DNA from: Diplodia intermedia | Lineage: Eukaryota; Ascomycota; Dothideomycetes; Botryosphaeriales; Botryosphaeriaceae | Direction: 5' to 3' | Assembly (NCBI GenBank): GCA_021495925.1 | Contig: JAKEKT010000013.1 | Location: 62,001-126,000, forward strand | DNA length: 64,000 nt | Shown here: piece after piece, positions 53,080 through 64,000 of the stretch | How positions within the stretch are numbered: position 1 is the first letter of the stretch | Layout of the letters: each line of letters starts with the position of its first letter | Notes under the pieces: model-generated | Seen by the model: the letters and a program-made list of their open reading frames with translations, nothing else | What the model was told of the DNA's origin: nothing | The model's database searches: none | Program-made: the position numbers and the translations under genes

Positions 53080-54771
53080 CTAATTGTATCGTGCATTCTG
53101 TAGGGGTGGAGCAATCGATGCAATGTTGCCCATCGCAAGAACCCTCCTCTGTGATTCGTTATCTCCTGCTTCTATCATCTCGTGCATCTCCAAGACCAGC
53201 GCTTCCTGACTCCCTGAATCCATGTCTTGTGCCGTCATAGCCGGTAAGGGATGTTCGGTGACTTCACCATACCGAACCTTCTTATGTCCGGCAGAGCGTA
53301 TCAAGCCATCCACGTCTTCATTGCTTCCACTCTCAGCAAGGAGAGGGCTTCGGAAAACTTTGGCGAGTTCAAGGGGACTCATGGAGAGCGGGCGACCCAT
53401 GCGCCACCATCCGAGAAATAGCGGGATAATGACGACCGTGTTCGCTAGAATTAGAGCTAGTGCGCCAATGAGGAAGTGATAGTTTGCTTGATACGTTGTC
53501 TTGTTGTACATGCGCGTTGCATTGACGTTCTGGGGAGTGGAAGCGTTGGAGAGGCTGAGTGCGGACCTGAACATCAGCTCTCGCATCGTGCTTAGGATGT
53601 CAGGAGTCGGGTCGGACCACGCTACGGTGCAGTTGCCGTACTCGTGTTGGTCCGAGCTCATGTAATTGTTCGTCAGGACGCCGTGCCCTTGAATCGCCCA
53701 GATGCCCGTCATGTGGAGGTCAATGTTGCTTGAAAACATCTGATCCATGGCGCTATAAAAACCGCCTAGTGTAGACATGATGCGTGATGGGGGGCCAGTA
53801 CCATAGATATGATCCGTAGTGTTGGTCATTCTTTCTTCATCAAGGGTAATGGTGTCGTTTTGGAGAGTGACTGGGTAGGTAATGGTACCGGATCGCAGGG
53901 TACATTTGACGTTGGTGAAGGACCCATTACAGTGTGGATCCCCTTTATACTTCACATTGATCCCAATCGTCTCGGCGTTCGACACTCCGTCGAAAAAGAA
54001 GCTGATTGCGCCGACGTTGTAAGTAGTCGCATCCACACTTCCGGATGAAGTGATGTTTGGTACAATATTGTAAGACTCCGATCCGCGAGAGCATGACACG
54101 TCAAACCCGGCAGCAATAAGCTCAGTGTGACAGATTCCATCGCAGCCGGCCTTGAGCATCATGTCTTTCCTTGTAGTATAGTCTCGGATGACCTGGGAGA
54201 AGTCTTGGCTGAACATATTGAGAGTCCCCATCATGTACAAGCCGGAGAACCCCCAAGGAACAGGGCCTGTAAAGACAGGAGCTGAAAGTGATACGTTTCC
54301 AAATGCGGCGTCGGTAGAACTCGAGACCGACCGTTGTAGCAGTGGGCCGTCAGCCACAACAAATGACGTGAGGACAGAAGCTAACGCAACCATGTTGAAG
54401 CTTCTTCCTGCCAACAAGGAGTCCTTGAGGCTCGTCCCACACGACCAATATCCGTGCAGCTCTTCCAAGGTTGAGCCTATCAAGGCTTTATTCCACCATG
54501 CAAATCTCGCTCCCTCTGAGAATGAATACCTCAGCGCCATATTCGCAATGGCAGAGAGTATGGCCAGGGCAACTCCGGGCTGTATGCTGTATCGGCGGTT
54601 CGGCCACGTGTCGATTTCGACGTCGTCTGAACTTGCAACAACCGTAATTGCTCCGATCATGGCAAGAATGGCGATGAACATCGCGATGAACCCTTGCCAT
54701 GGCAGCTGCTTCGTTCGCCCGGTTGTCCACGGTTTGCCGGGGGATATTTCGTGGTATGGAGGTGACTCCAT
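53080..54771 (-). CDS. DUF3176 fungal membrane protein
   Basis: Single exon, 563 residues, ATG 54771. Membrane spans are visible at about 27-47 (FIAMFIAILAMIGAITVVAS), 64-82 and 125-145, and near the C-terminus at about 431-455 (FLIGALALILANTVVIIPLFLGWW). Between the third and last lies a long extracellular or luminal loop with many N-glycosylation sites (NVS, NGS, NDT, NTT, NAS, NAT, NKT) and paired cysteines. The N-terminal order, W-P-x-R-x-Y-x-I-x-P-G-V, then WNKALIGSTLEELHGYWSCGTSLKDSL, is the DUF3176 pattern. The family is restricted to filamentous ascomycetes and has no established function. The C-terminal 105 residues are cytosolic. Confidence 0.85.
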   Translation of the reverse strand: MESPPYHEISPGKPWTTGRTKQLPWQGFIAMFIAILAMIGAITVVASSDDVEIDTWPNRRYSIQPGVALAILSAIANMALRYSFSEGARFAWWNKALIGSTLEELHGYWSCGTSLKDSLLAGRSFNMVALASVLTSFVVADGPLLQRSVSSSTDAAFGNVSLSAPVFTGPVPWGFSGLYMMGTLNMFSQDFSQVIRDYTTRKDMMLKAGCDGICHTELIAAGFDVSCSRGSESYNIVPNITSSGSVDATTYNVGAISFFFDGVSNAETIGINVKYKGDPHCNGSFTNVKCTLRSGTITYPVTLQNDTITLDEERMTNTTDHIYGTGPPSRIMSTLGGFYSAMDQMFSSNIDLHMTGIWAIQGHGVLTNNYMSSDQHEYGNCTVAWSDPTPDILSTMRELMFRSALSLSNASTPQNVNATRMYNKTTYQANYHFLIGALALILANTVVIIPLFLGWWRMGRPLSMSPLELAKVFRSPLLAESGSNEDVDGLIRSAGHKKVRYGEVTEHPLPAMTAQDMDSGSQEALVLEMHEMIEAGDNESQRRVLAMGNIASIAPPLQNARYN

Positions 54772-56222
54772 GTGTACGTCTGGGTGTTAGATGGTCCAGT
54801 TGGTTGAAAAGACAATGCTTTGATGAAAGTGAGGTAGCGAATTACTCTAATGTCAAGAGGCCACTTATAGATCCCGCGGTTATGGAACCCTTCATTTCTT
54901 CGCTCACACAAGATTATTATTAGATTTCTATCATTGGTTACTCTCACCCAGTAAGCCATGCTCCAAAATAGAACCAGGCTGTGTGTCGTGGTCGAGCCGC
55001 ACTGCGCAGTTGCTTATGCACATTGGACCCAAAAGCTCTTTACTCATTGGCGACATCCGCTCGGGGCAGCATGTGAAAAACCGCCACAGGAGCACTGCAG
55101 GAGCCACTCCAACATATCTCAGCTGAACCTTGTAGGTGTTAGATATCCGCAACATCTGACTTCACTGGATCAGCCAGGCGATAACACATTCTTGAAAAAC
55201 GATAGCAAATTCCATTGCAAGTATTTATCTAAGGTATCATGCATTGGATGTTGACTGCGTCGCCTCTAACTCTTCAGCCCGGTGGGGTAGGTGACACATT
55301 CCTTTTGAGGCGTATCGGGTCTGGCCCACGCCACTCGGATTCAAGACAGCCAATCACCGCATCCTCCTCCACACCCACATATGCAGGAAAGCCATAGAGT
55401 CGAGGTTTAGAAGTGCAGTTGGTTCATGCTGACATGACCATGGCTTTCAGCTGAAAAAGTCATCCACAGTCCAAGCTCATGTCTCGTTTAACGAGGCTGT
55501 GTTGTTATGTTTCTGCGACAAGCTTCGTTTGCTCGTAAGTTGGTCCTCTAGTTCAGCGCCACCAGGATGTTGAAGTATTAAGCGGTCGCAACAGGGTAAC
55601 GCAACGGGGTAAGTGTTTACACCCTGGAGAAACTCACGCTAGGCTCCATGGGAACATGCCCGTCGACGAAATCCCAGGCAGCCAGTGATGGTGCGGGCCA
55701 AGCTGAGGAGATGGTGTGTGTCTTATCGCTGAGCGGAAGAAGCAGTGAAATACCCCCCTGTCGATCGCTCCTGCCAACACCGGCGGAGGGACATGCCGTT
55801 CCATTGCGGCTGCACCATCCCACGCACAAAAGGCAGACACAAAGTAGAAGATCCAACGTACCGTCAGTCCCTTTACTAAACCGGCCCCATCTCTTGTACG
55901 GAGTAGCTCGTACATGCAGGTCCTTCATCACGGATCCTACACCCCTACGGTAACAGTCGATTTTGCTGAAAGGAAAAACAATCCCCATAGTATACATACG
56001 TCAAAAGCAAACTTGTAACCACCCAAGCCACGCCCAATCTGCCGGCTCACTCAAGGAACGCCTGGGTCGCATTTGAGGGTCGTTGTGGAGGAAAGCGGCG
56101 TGTCAAAAACTACCTGCGAATTGGCATCCTACCTGACAACATAGAAGCACACGCACCATGACACCAACCAGGCCATACGCAGCCCTGCTGCACGCGCGTT
56201 GTGTCACTCCAATCGCGAGTGA
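54772..56222. other. Intergenic region without a supported gene
   Basis: About 1.45 kb. A minus-strand frame at 55617-55997 has a TATA-less start and no recognisable feature. The rest is non-coding. Confidence 0.45.
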
Positions 56223-56694
56223 CTATCCCCAAAACCGAGACGGCGCAGACTGATGAGAGTCATCACTTCACTCAATGACATTCCGCAACCGCAGCGTCAC
56301 TTCGCGCCACTACAACATCCCCACCCGTCCCCGTACTTACGGCAGAGTGAGGCCGCTTGCTGCCGGCATGGCAACCGACCTCGACGCCAGTATTGTGTGC
56401 GTGATCTGCTGCTCCGGCGGTAGAGACGGCGTCGGCGAGAGCGTCGATGGACCTGGCCGTGTTCTCGAGAGCGCGGAGACGATCACCTGTGACTTGGCCG
56501 AGCACGAGCTCTTGGGCCTCCTCTGGGGAGACCGCGATAGGATTGGTCGTTGTTTGTGGAGCAGACGCAGTGACGGGGCGAGGTGCAGAGGAGGATGCAG
56601 TGGCGGCGCTCGCGAGGCTGGGGATCTGGGCCGGTGACGGGTTGTTTTGCGCACTCTTCGCCGGATACCCGTGAAGAAGTCGCGCGACCGGCAT
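56223..56694 (-). CDS. Small Ala/Ser/Thr-rich hypothetical protein, two exons
   Basis: Exons 56694-56341 and 56249-56223 on the minus strand are joined by a 91-nt intron (GTAAGT donor, TGATGACTC branch region, TCATCAG acceptor), giving 126 residues. Exon 1 contains an Ala/Ser-rich lead (LASAATASSSAPRPVTASAP), then a helical segment (SPEEAQELVLGQVTGDRLRALENTARSIDALADAVSTAG). Exon 2 only adds SAPSRFWG and the stop. Without splicing the frame would run into 22 non-typical codons, so the spliced form is preferred. I recognise no family and see no signal peptide. Confidence 0.5.
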
Positions 56695-57994
56695 GGGTGG
56701 TTGTCATGATGGACACAATGCCTGATGTGGGTGATAGTCGTCGGGCTTGCAGCGGGCGGAAGTGCGGAAGACTAAGCCTGCATGCTAGATGACGCTAGCC
56801 TCGATTGGGAACCAAAATGCTGGCAACGTCACCGCAGCCTGCGATAGAACTTCACTGGAATCCAAAAACACCTACACTATTCTCACTTACTCTGTCGGTT
56901 CGTTTCACGCCACTGCGCCTGGTGCAATGTTCCGGGAATCCGCCAGCACTTCTCACCACCAAAACGTGCGCTTGGGAGCACTCATTTGGCTTCTCACCCA
57001 CGCACTGACACTCCACGCACCGAACACCAAGTCGGCTGCCATCTCCAGAGACTCACCAAGCCTGCTGGTCTCGCATAAGTGGTGCTTCGGAGTGAAAGTG
57101 CAACGGGGAGGAAAGCATTCTTGTCAGCGTGGGAGAGAGGCGAATGTGGAGGCATCTTGTGTGAGTTGACCATGTTGAGAGCACTAGCGTTTATATACAG
57201 TTTGCTGGCAGATGGCACGAGCCACGCCGATCTTCGGAAAAAAAAAGAAGAAGGCCCTTTGAAACACATGTTCTAAACGAACCTTCGGCACCGCCTCGTC
57301 GGGCATCGTCGCGTGGGGCTTGGCAAGAAATAACTCAACCGCCAATTAAAGAATGCGAGCAGTGCATAATACGCGCGGCAGGCCATATGACCCCTCTGGT
57401 TGGGTAGGAGCCACCAGAAGAAACGTAACAGAATCCAAAAGCCGACCAGTCCAGAACCCGTGCACGCCATCCGCCCCCGAACCAGCTTACATTTCCCGAC
57501 AGCGTATTCCGCACAGGCACAGCCGGTCGATCCCGGCGCCACGTGGGCGCAATTGCTTATAGCTTATCGGGCCGAAAAATTCCTGCGGCGGTTCCGGCCA
57601 GCCCACGGACCGGAGCGCCTCAGCCGCCCGCCGCCCCAGGGGTCACCCCTTGCTAACATCGCCAAAGCTTGGCATACCCAGAATGGACAAAACTTCCTTC
57701 AGTCCAGTCTAGACTGCGGCGTGAATCATCACGGCGGCGGCAATGGCTTGTGGTCACACATCGTGGCGACCAAACACCACCACACGGGACCATGGCCATC
57801 TGACATGCGGCCGTCGCTGTTGGGCAGGAAAAGGATCATGTTACGTGATGGGCATTTCGAGGCGCAGAGGGCTCGCTGCCTTCATATTCTGAGATGCCAC
57901 CGCAGGACGACGATGGCATTCACAAGCTCCTTCCGTTCGTCGTTGCTCCGTCCCGTGCAGTTCACCATCCTCCCATCCATACACAGCAGCAGCA
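56695..57994. other. Intergenic region without a supported gene
   Basis: About 1.3 kb. Several short frames overlap on both strands. A frame open from 57400 runs into the transporter start region but in another frame and without an ATG of its own. The last 100 bp are the transporter promoter and leader. Confidence 0.45.
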
Positions 57995-59596
57995 ATGAAA
58001 AAAGACGTGGAAAACACCGCCGGAGTGATCGTTGTGGTCACCGCTGTCGCCGACGATCCCGAGGACCCACCGCCCCCGGCGTCGTCCGAAGACAACCTCC
58101 GAGCTTGGCTGACTGTGCTGGGCTCCGCTCTCGTTTATTTTGCCTCTTTCGGCTTCACCAACAGCTTCGGCTTCTTCCAGGACTACTACCAGACGCACTA
58201 CCTCCCGGACCAATCTCCGTCTACCATCGCTTTCATCGGGACGCTGCAGATCTCGCTCATGTATGTGGTGGCGCCGGTTGCCGGTGCGCTATCCGATGCG
58301 TATGGTCTAAAGGTTTGTCCGATTGTCATGATTTGCACCTGCGGCTCTTGTGCTGACACTGCTTTAGTGGATCTACCGAGCTGCGGCCCTGGGATGTTGC
58401 GGTTCGGTTGTTGGACTGTCCTTTGCCCAAGCGGGCAGCCTATGGCAACCGTTTGTCTTCCAGGTAAGTGTGCTTTGGCTCGCGCGAGCTGAACTTTCTT
58501 CTCCACAGCGCGTCTTCGAGCAACATTCTCACGTCTTCCAGGGTGTGCTGTTCGGTCTGGTAGTAGCGTTCAACACCCAACCCGCGCTAGCAGTCGTCGG
58601 CCAGCACTTCAAACAGCGGCGAGCGCTGGCCATGGGTTTAGTATCCGGCGGTAGCAGCATCAGCGGCTCGGGGCTCCCCATCATGCTGTCATACCTCGTT
58701 CCGAAGATCGGGTTCGGCTGGGCACTGCGGGCCACCGCGCTCTTGATGGGCTGCTGCTACGTCGTCGCCATGGCGATATCGTGGACAAAGGAGCCCCCCG
58801 CCCCAACCAAAGAGCCGCACACGCCCACCACAGAGGAAGCTCCCGAGCAGCCGCCGGCCAAAGCGGCGCTTGCTGCCTCCAGCCTGCTCGACTTCCGTGG
58901 ATACAAGGACCCGCGGTATCTCGTACTGGCCATCGGTAACTTCGTCGCCACCCTTGGCGTCTACGTGCCGAACTACTACATCGGTGAGTATCTTCGTCGG
59001 TTGGGAAGTCTCAATCGCATCGCTGACGGGCCGGGTGATCAGGCTCCTACGCTGTCCTCCGCTACCCCACCGCCTCGGTGCACAGCTACCTCCTACCCGC
59101 GCTCAACGGCGCCAGTTTCTTCGGGCGTGTGCTTGGCGGGTACTTCGCCGATCGTACCGGCCGGTTGAATTTTCTCTGGCCAATGACGGTGCTTTCTGGC
59201 GTGCTCTCTCTGTCGTTGTGGCTGCTGGAGCAGAACATCGGCATGGTTATGGCGTTTGCCCTGCTCTACGGCTTCACCTCCGGCGTCTTCATTAGCGTCA
59301 CACCGGCTGCTGTTGCCCAGATCGTGCCGGATGATAAGATTGGTGCGCGGGTCGGCGCGTTCTTTACGCTTACGGCATTCGCGACGCTGATGGGGAGCCC
59401 GATTGCTGGGACGCTTATTGACGAGAGCTCGCCGGATGGGTACCAGAACATCATTCTTTTTACGGTAAGTCGTCTGTCGCTTGTGGGTCGGAAATTGGCT
59501 AATGGATATTGATAGGGGTTGACGCTGGTGCTTGGTGGCGCTCTATTATTTGTTGGGAGGGTTCTCTGCGACCGAAACTTGCGGAAGAAGCTGTGA
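57995..59596 (+). CDS. MFS monocarboxylate-transporter-like permease (MCT/MCH type)
   Basis: Five exons (57995-58312, 58368-58463, 58542-58983, 59043-59464, 59516-59596) give 452 residues. Introns (55, 78, 59 and 51 nt) all have GT..AG ends and correct phases. After a disordered acidic N-tail, the family signature appears: NLRAWLTVLGSALVYFASFGFTNSFGFFQDYY, SPSTIAFIGTLQISLMY, GSLWQPFVFQGVLFGL, QHFKQRRALAMGLVSGGSSISG, and after the central loop (EPPAPTKEPHTPTTEE), NGASFFGRVLGGYFADRTGRLN. Twelve membrane spans fit. In yeast the related Mch proteins include the riboflavin importer Mch5; most fungal members have no assigned substrate. It is convergent with the alpha/beta hydrolase gene. No frameshift or missing segment was seen. 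Confidence 0.9.
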
Positions 59597-59857
59597 TGGA
59601 CTTGGGCGAAGAGCAGAGATGTTTGAAAAAAAATTGTTTTAGCGAAAAAGCGAAAGGCGTTGGGGAAAGTCTCGGGTTGGGGGTCGGCTTCGTACAAAAG
59701 TTATCGATTCATGTATACATCTTCTAATAATCTGCAATGTAGCAAGCAAACTTGCACTTCCCATCTGAATGCATCCACTGCGCTACCGGTATACCGACCA
59801 CTCTATATAATACAAAACATCAACCAAGAGAACAGAAATGGAAAGCGATACCCTCCC

Positions 59858-61352
59858 CTACCACCCCCCCACACTCTTCCTCCCCAACCACCGTCCCGAA
59901 CAAACCCCCAGCCCCCCGCCTCCCCAACCCCCACCACAACCACCCTCCCACTCCACCTCCCTCCCCATCCACCCCACACACAACCCCCCAACCTTCCCCA
60001 CCCTCTCCACCACCACGACCCCCGCCCCCGCCGCCGGCGCCTCGCCCACGCCCAACCCAATCGTCGCCGACACCACCCGTCCGGCAACCAGCCCGCCGCT
60101 GCCGCCCCTCCCGACACCCGTGCCGTTGACGATGGCGTCGCGCTCCGCCTTCTTGCTGTTGCTGCACCGCGTGTCGCTGGTGGTGGTGGTGGTTGTCTGC
60201 GGGTTGCCGAAGATGTATAGGACGGATGGCTGTAGGGAGGGGAGGAGGTGGTATGTTAGGACGGGGGAGAGGTCGGTGGTGTGCTGGTGGTGGGCAACAG
60301 CGGTGGCGGTGGTGGTGGTGCCGGGCTGCGGCGGGCTGTTGGGCGGGTTCGTGCGGGCCGTGGTGGTGTTGTCTGCGGCGGCGGCGGGCGCGAGCCGGGT
60401 AGGGGCGTGTTGGGGTTTTGTTGTTGTTGTCGTTGTCGTTGTTGTGTTCATCGTGAGGCTAACCTCTATGGCGGCGGCGGCGGCGGTGGAGGTATCGATG
60501 GTGGGCTCGATGCGCGGCTCGAGGGGTCCGTAGGCGCGGCGACGGCTGCGGGAGTCTTCGTGCTTCTCCATCAGGCCGTAGGCAGCGGCCACAGCAGTGG
60601 TGTGGGACGGCCATGCTGTGGCGCTGCGGGGGCAGCATCGACGGGCTGGAGGGTTGTCTGGGATGGGGGCGGGATCGAGTTTCTCGTTGTCGGCGTCGGC
60701 GTCGACAGTGAGCATGCGGCGGTGGTGGATGGTCGGGTCGATGAGGATGAGGGTTTGCAGCAGCGGCGGGTGGAGGATGGCCATGTTCACGAGGCTGGTG
60801 GCCCCCATGCCGTGGCCGATGCCGATGATTGGCTGGACGATTTCGTCGCGGAAGGCGTGGATCATGTGGAGGAGGGCGTCGGCGTGTTCGGATGCGCTGA
60901 GGGTGGCTGCAGTTTGTCAGTATGCGGTTTTGAGGCACAGTGGAAATGAACGAGGGAGGGGACGCACCGTCGTTTCCAAAGTCTGTCCTGTTGGGAATAC
61001 CGTTGCCACCTTGTTTGGCCGACTCCGCGATCCAGATGCTGCGGATCGAGACATTCGTTGATCTCGCCTGGCTATGGATTTCCGCCCACAGAGGCTCGTA
61101 GAGTTCCTTTCTTATCGTTAGGAAGACGTGTGGACTGTTTATGGAAGTAGTGGATACCGTGGGAAAGCCATGGGCTTGTGCTCCAATGATAGTGACATCA
61201 CCATCCTGTGGGCCTGGGCTGTCGCGTGGGATATACTGCTTGACAACGAGGTAGGGCGCCTCACCCCGCTTATGTGAGGTAGTCCTAGAATAGCCACCGG
61301 TCTGCTGACAAGGAATGACATGTTCCCTCACGTCGAAAGGGAAGGTGGCCAT
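59858..61352 (-). CDS. Alpha/beta hydrolase, TOXA/AKT2-like group
   Basis: Exons 61352-61158, 61106-60968 and 60906-59858 (introns 51 and 61 nt) give about 460 residues. The start MATFPFDVREHVIPCQQTGGYSRTTSH, then VKQYIPRDSPGPQDGDVTIIGAQAHGFP, ELYEPLW and SIRSIWIAE match the fungal hydrolase group that includes AKT2- and TOXA-named proteins. The elbow reads PIIGIGHGMGATSLVN: the position of the usual nucleophile Ser (GHSMGG) is Gly, so the protein may lack hydrolase activity. LLQTLILIDPTI follows. The segment after about residue 200 is unusually rich in Thr/Ala/Pro runs, yet LTYHLLPSLQPSVLYIFG near the C-terminus is conserved. The first intron is a multiple of 3, so an unspliced form stays open. 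A TATAAAT motif lies directly before the ATG, an odd position. Confidence 0.75.
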
Positions 61353-64000
61353 ATTTATACTGCTGTGGGAAGAACGGTGGACGGTAGTGCCTCTCTACAC
61401 ATGTCCTCCTCGTGCTCTTCTTTGACTTTATATCGACAGTACCGCCCGAAGGCATTGCCGGACAATGTACCAACAATGCCTCACCCGGTGCCTCACGCGA
61501 GACATCAGAAACTCAATCTCAAGTTCTCTGTCCCCTGCCTCTCGAAGAGATAAGGGAAAAGGCAGAAGCTCAACCACGAATATAACACATGACCAATTAC
61601 GGGTCGCGGACTGGTTTCCTCTGTAAGGCTTGACGAGAAACCCGGATTCCTGACTCGATGACGGTCCCGGGCCAGTGGATGATGCGGTATCGAACTGCAT
61701 TTCAGGCGGTCCTGTGATCAGTTTCCGTCGCTTCCCGTACACACCACGGCCATGTCTAGAAGATGTCGCATCTTCAGCACTGGGATGCTCCGAGAAGATT
61801 GAAAATGCAATCGATGTACATGGTGGCAGCCACTGGGGTCCCAAAATGCTCTGGAAAACGGTGCCTCGCGTCGAGGTTGTGCCAACAAAAGATGCCCAAC
61901 TTGCACAGATCCGCTGGTACCCGAGACGGGCTCAGCTACCAAGCTAATGCGCGTTCAAAGTGCCGTTCCGTCTTGGCTCCCGGAAACCCCACTTTCCGAC
62001 ACGCCAACTCAACGTGGCGGGCCGACCCGACTACGAGTTTTTCGGCCCAGGGGCCTCAGCCATTCTTCCGTGATCTGGTAGATCACGCATCCCAGAATAA
62101 CAACAAACGTTGAGGCGAGAAACCATGCTCCGCCAAACAAGCGGAGCAGATGCCAGTGAGAGAAAGCAAGAACAGTGCGTGTTGCTCGTGTTCCCGAGGG
62201 GGGCGATGCACGCTCCAGCTGGTGCAATATCCGACGCGAAAATCTGGTCGCTGCGTGCGGAGGTAGTTCCATCCACCGTGGGAAAAAGATGACAGCTGGC
62301 ACCATCAATCTAACACCTGCAAGCGCCCGCGCCTCCGCACGTGTTTCCGATAACGAAACTAGTAGAAGCCAGCCGAAGATAAAGCAGAAGCCACCACGTG
62401 GCGCGATGGACCCTGTCACCTATAACAAAATCATCAGAAAGCCCTCTACAGCTTCCACGCGTTCCTTCTGTGATGGAGAATACCCTACCTCACATCTTGA
62501 ATGCTTCCACCTCTGCATTGGCGAATCGTCATCCTTCCCAGGCACAACCCTCAGCGGACGGACCCGGCCGCCTACCAATCGACTGGATATCAACGAGCGG
62601 GCGTCGCGCAGCACGGGCGCGGAGAGCAGGATCGGGCACAGCCAGGGGCTTGGTGCCTAGTCGGTGCAGCGACTGCCACATGCACCTGTGGCACATGCTC
62701 ACCGGTGCGGTGCCGCAGCCTCTGCTGGCCGACGACTCGTGCAAAATGAAGAGCTACGAGCTCAGCCTGGTCGGGAGGCGCGGCTTGAATGTCCGCGGTT
62801 GGTCAACGCCGTTGTAGCGCGAGGGTCCCGCTGGACTGGTTCGTAGATGTCTACAAACGGAATATGCCTGAGTAAGTCGGACGCAAGGCGAGTGAGCTGG
62901 GGACAGCTCGTGGTGAGCTTGGCAGGGCTACTCGCCGCGCCGGAACTGGACGGATGAGCCGTTGCAGATCGAATGCATTGATGGCTTCTAAGGGCCTATA
63001 CTTGAGAAGCCTAACGTGCTGGCGCTGTCTATCGTTGCGGGGAATCAATGTCTCGGTGAGGATGGTTCGGAATGCGATGAAGTGCTCGTATCCACAGAAT
63101 AGCCTCAGGGTTCTTTCGTGTTTGTAGAATTCCCGATAGGCTGTTCCGTAACCGCTTAGGTCTTGGTTGGGATCCCATGGTCCACGGTTAGCGTTCAATT
63201 TTGCACAAAACCATATTCACCCAACGCACATTGGTCATAGCTGATGTGAATGAGCAGTCGGATATACCTCACGGATGACGCTTTTCATTAAAAATCACAT
63301 ACTTACCACAGCCCCTTCAGCGGCATCATGTGCTCTAATTGCAGATTACCGCTAAGGTTTGCAAATCACTTCAGCATTGTCACCGCTAACTTCCCGTGAG
63401 ACTTGAGTGTCCAGACGCATTGTCCGGCAAGCAGGGGCTTTCAGGTACTCTCGGGTACTTTCGGGCATCAAAGGATAAAGATATCCGCTTAGAGAGCAGA
63501 TGGGCCGGAGTTGGAACAGTACCTTCAAACGTCTATGGCTAGCGTGCATAGTCGTTCTGTGGGGAAGTAAAACCTTTTCTAACCCACTTCGTTACCGGTT
63601 CCTAGCTTATCCGCATTCTTGTCTTCTCGCCTGGGGGCAGATCCCACGTTGGAATCTGAGTCATTGACAAAGTTGACTTCCACCAAGAGTGGCAAAATCC
63701 GGTAGATTATTGCCGGCTGAAGCGCTGCGCCTACCATTGCAACGATGCCCAAACATACTCTATTGAAACCATTGAAAGCTCACAATGTAAAACTTCCCCT
63801 TACTATCCCTCGATTGGGCAACTCCGACTGCAGTTGACAGGCACCGGTGAAACTACACCACTGAAAAGACGGCGGCCACCTCACTCAGCAACACAGCATC
63901 GAAGATTCGTAATGCCCCACTCCACCTCTCGTAATCCAGACCCAACACAAGGCCACTACCATAACGTGTTCGCTTACTTCGCCACGCTCAACGCCAATAT
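61353..64000. other. Gene-poor right end
   Basis: About 2.6 kb. Low-support candidates are a plus-strand ATG frame at 62473-62817 (114 codons), a minus-strand frame at 62009-62419 with one hydrophobic segment but no ATG near its start, and a minus-strand frame at 62851-63198 (protein-like composition, but only a TTG start). No domain was recognised in any. The final 450 bp look non-coding. Confidence 0.4.

Noticed and set aside
62851..63198. Minus-strand protein-like frame near the right end
   Set aside because: The composition is suggestive, but the only start is TTG and no upstream exon or family could be established.
1..64000. tRNA, rRNA, CRISPR arrays, intact LTR or DNA transposons
   Set aside because: I looked for T-loop consensus sequences, long terminal or inverted repeats and transposase/reverse transcriptase motifs and saw none. 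Absence is by eye only.

Overview
The window looks like nuclear DNA of a filamentous ascomycete (Pezizomycotina). Genes are compact and alternate between strands. Introns are short (about 47-122 nt) with GT..AG ends and internal CTRAC-like branch sites. The protein families are typical of these fungi: a HET-domain protein, DUF2235, DUF3176, a fungal cytochrome P450, F-box proteins, a fucose-lectin-like membrane protein, Dal5/TNA1-like and monocarboxylate-like MFS transporters, and a TOXA/AKT2-type alpha/beta hydrolase. One HET gene carries RIP-like damage. I see no rRNA, tRNA, CRISPR array or intact transposon.

0-14 kb holds an intact DUF2235 hydrolase convergent with a P450, an F-box/LRR-like protein, an intronless HAD-IIB phosphatase, an amidohydrolase broken by a 4-bp insertion, and a HET gene whose 3' third has six in-frame stops, all explicable by CpA-to-TpA changes. 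14-23 kb is gene-poor. It holds a frameshifted fucose-lectin-like gene, a hidden three-exon gene for a 46-residue cysteine-rich secreted peptide, and a decayed homoserine-dehydrogenase/SAF-type oxidoreductase.

23-31 kb is the most metabolic block. It contains a five-exon Dal5-type transporter, an AtuA(DUF1446)-DUF4387 fusion protein, and a second ACS-family transporter transcribed divergently from the fusion gene across a 543-bp shared promoter. Together they suggest uptake and catabolism of a small carboxylate or branched acyl compound; the substrate is unknown.

32-46 kb carries a RING protein, a tail-anchored coiled-coil protein, two F-box-like proteins, membrane proteins of unknown function, an MFS drug-transporter relic, a minimal T5orf172 (GIY-YIG-like) protein and a truncated TauD-like dioxygenase. 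47-52 kb has a diverged tandem gene pair with conserved promoters and a gene with a 195-bp internal duplication. 53-61 kb has a DUF3176 membrane protein, a small two-exon gene, a five-exon monocarboxylate-type transporter and a convergent alpha/beta hydrolase. From 61.4 kb to the end nothing can be assigned with confidence.

The striking overall feature is gene decay. Four otherwise recognisable enzyme or lectin genes are disrupted, and three of them carry a 4-bp insertion of the form TA-NN-TA inside a TAC codon, which resembles the excision footprint of a TA-target DNA transposon. I did not find a clearly new defence or regulatory system. The best candidates for novelty are the cysteine-rich peptide, the AtuA-DUF4387/transporter module, and the repeated TANNTA lesions.
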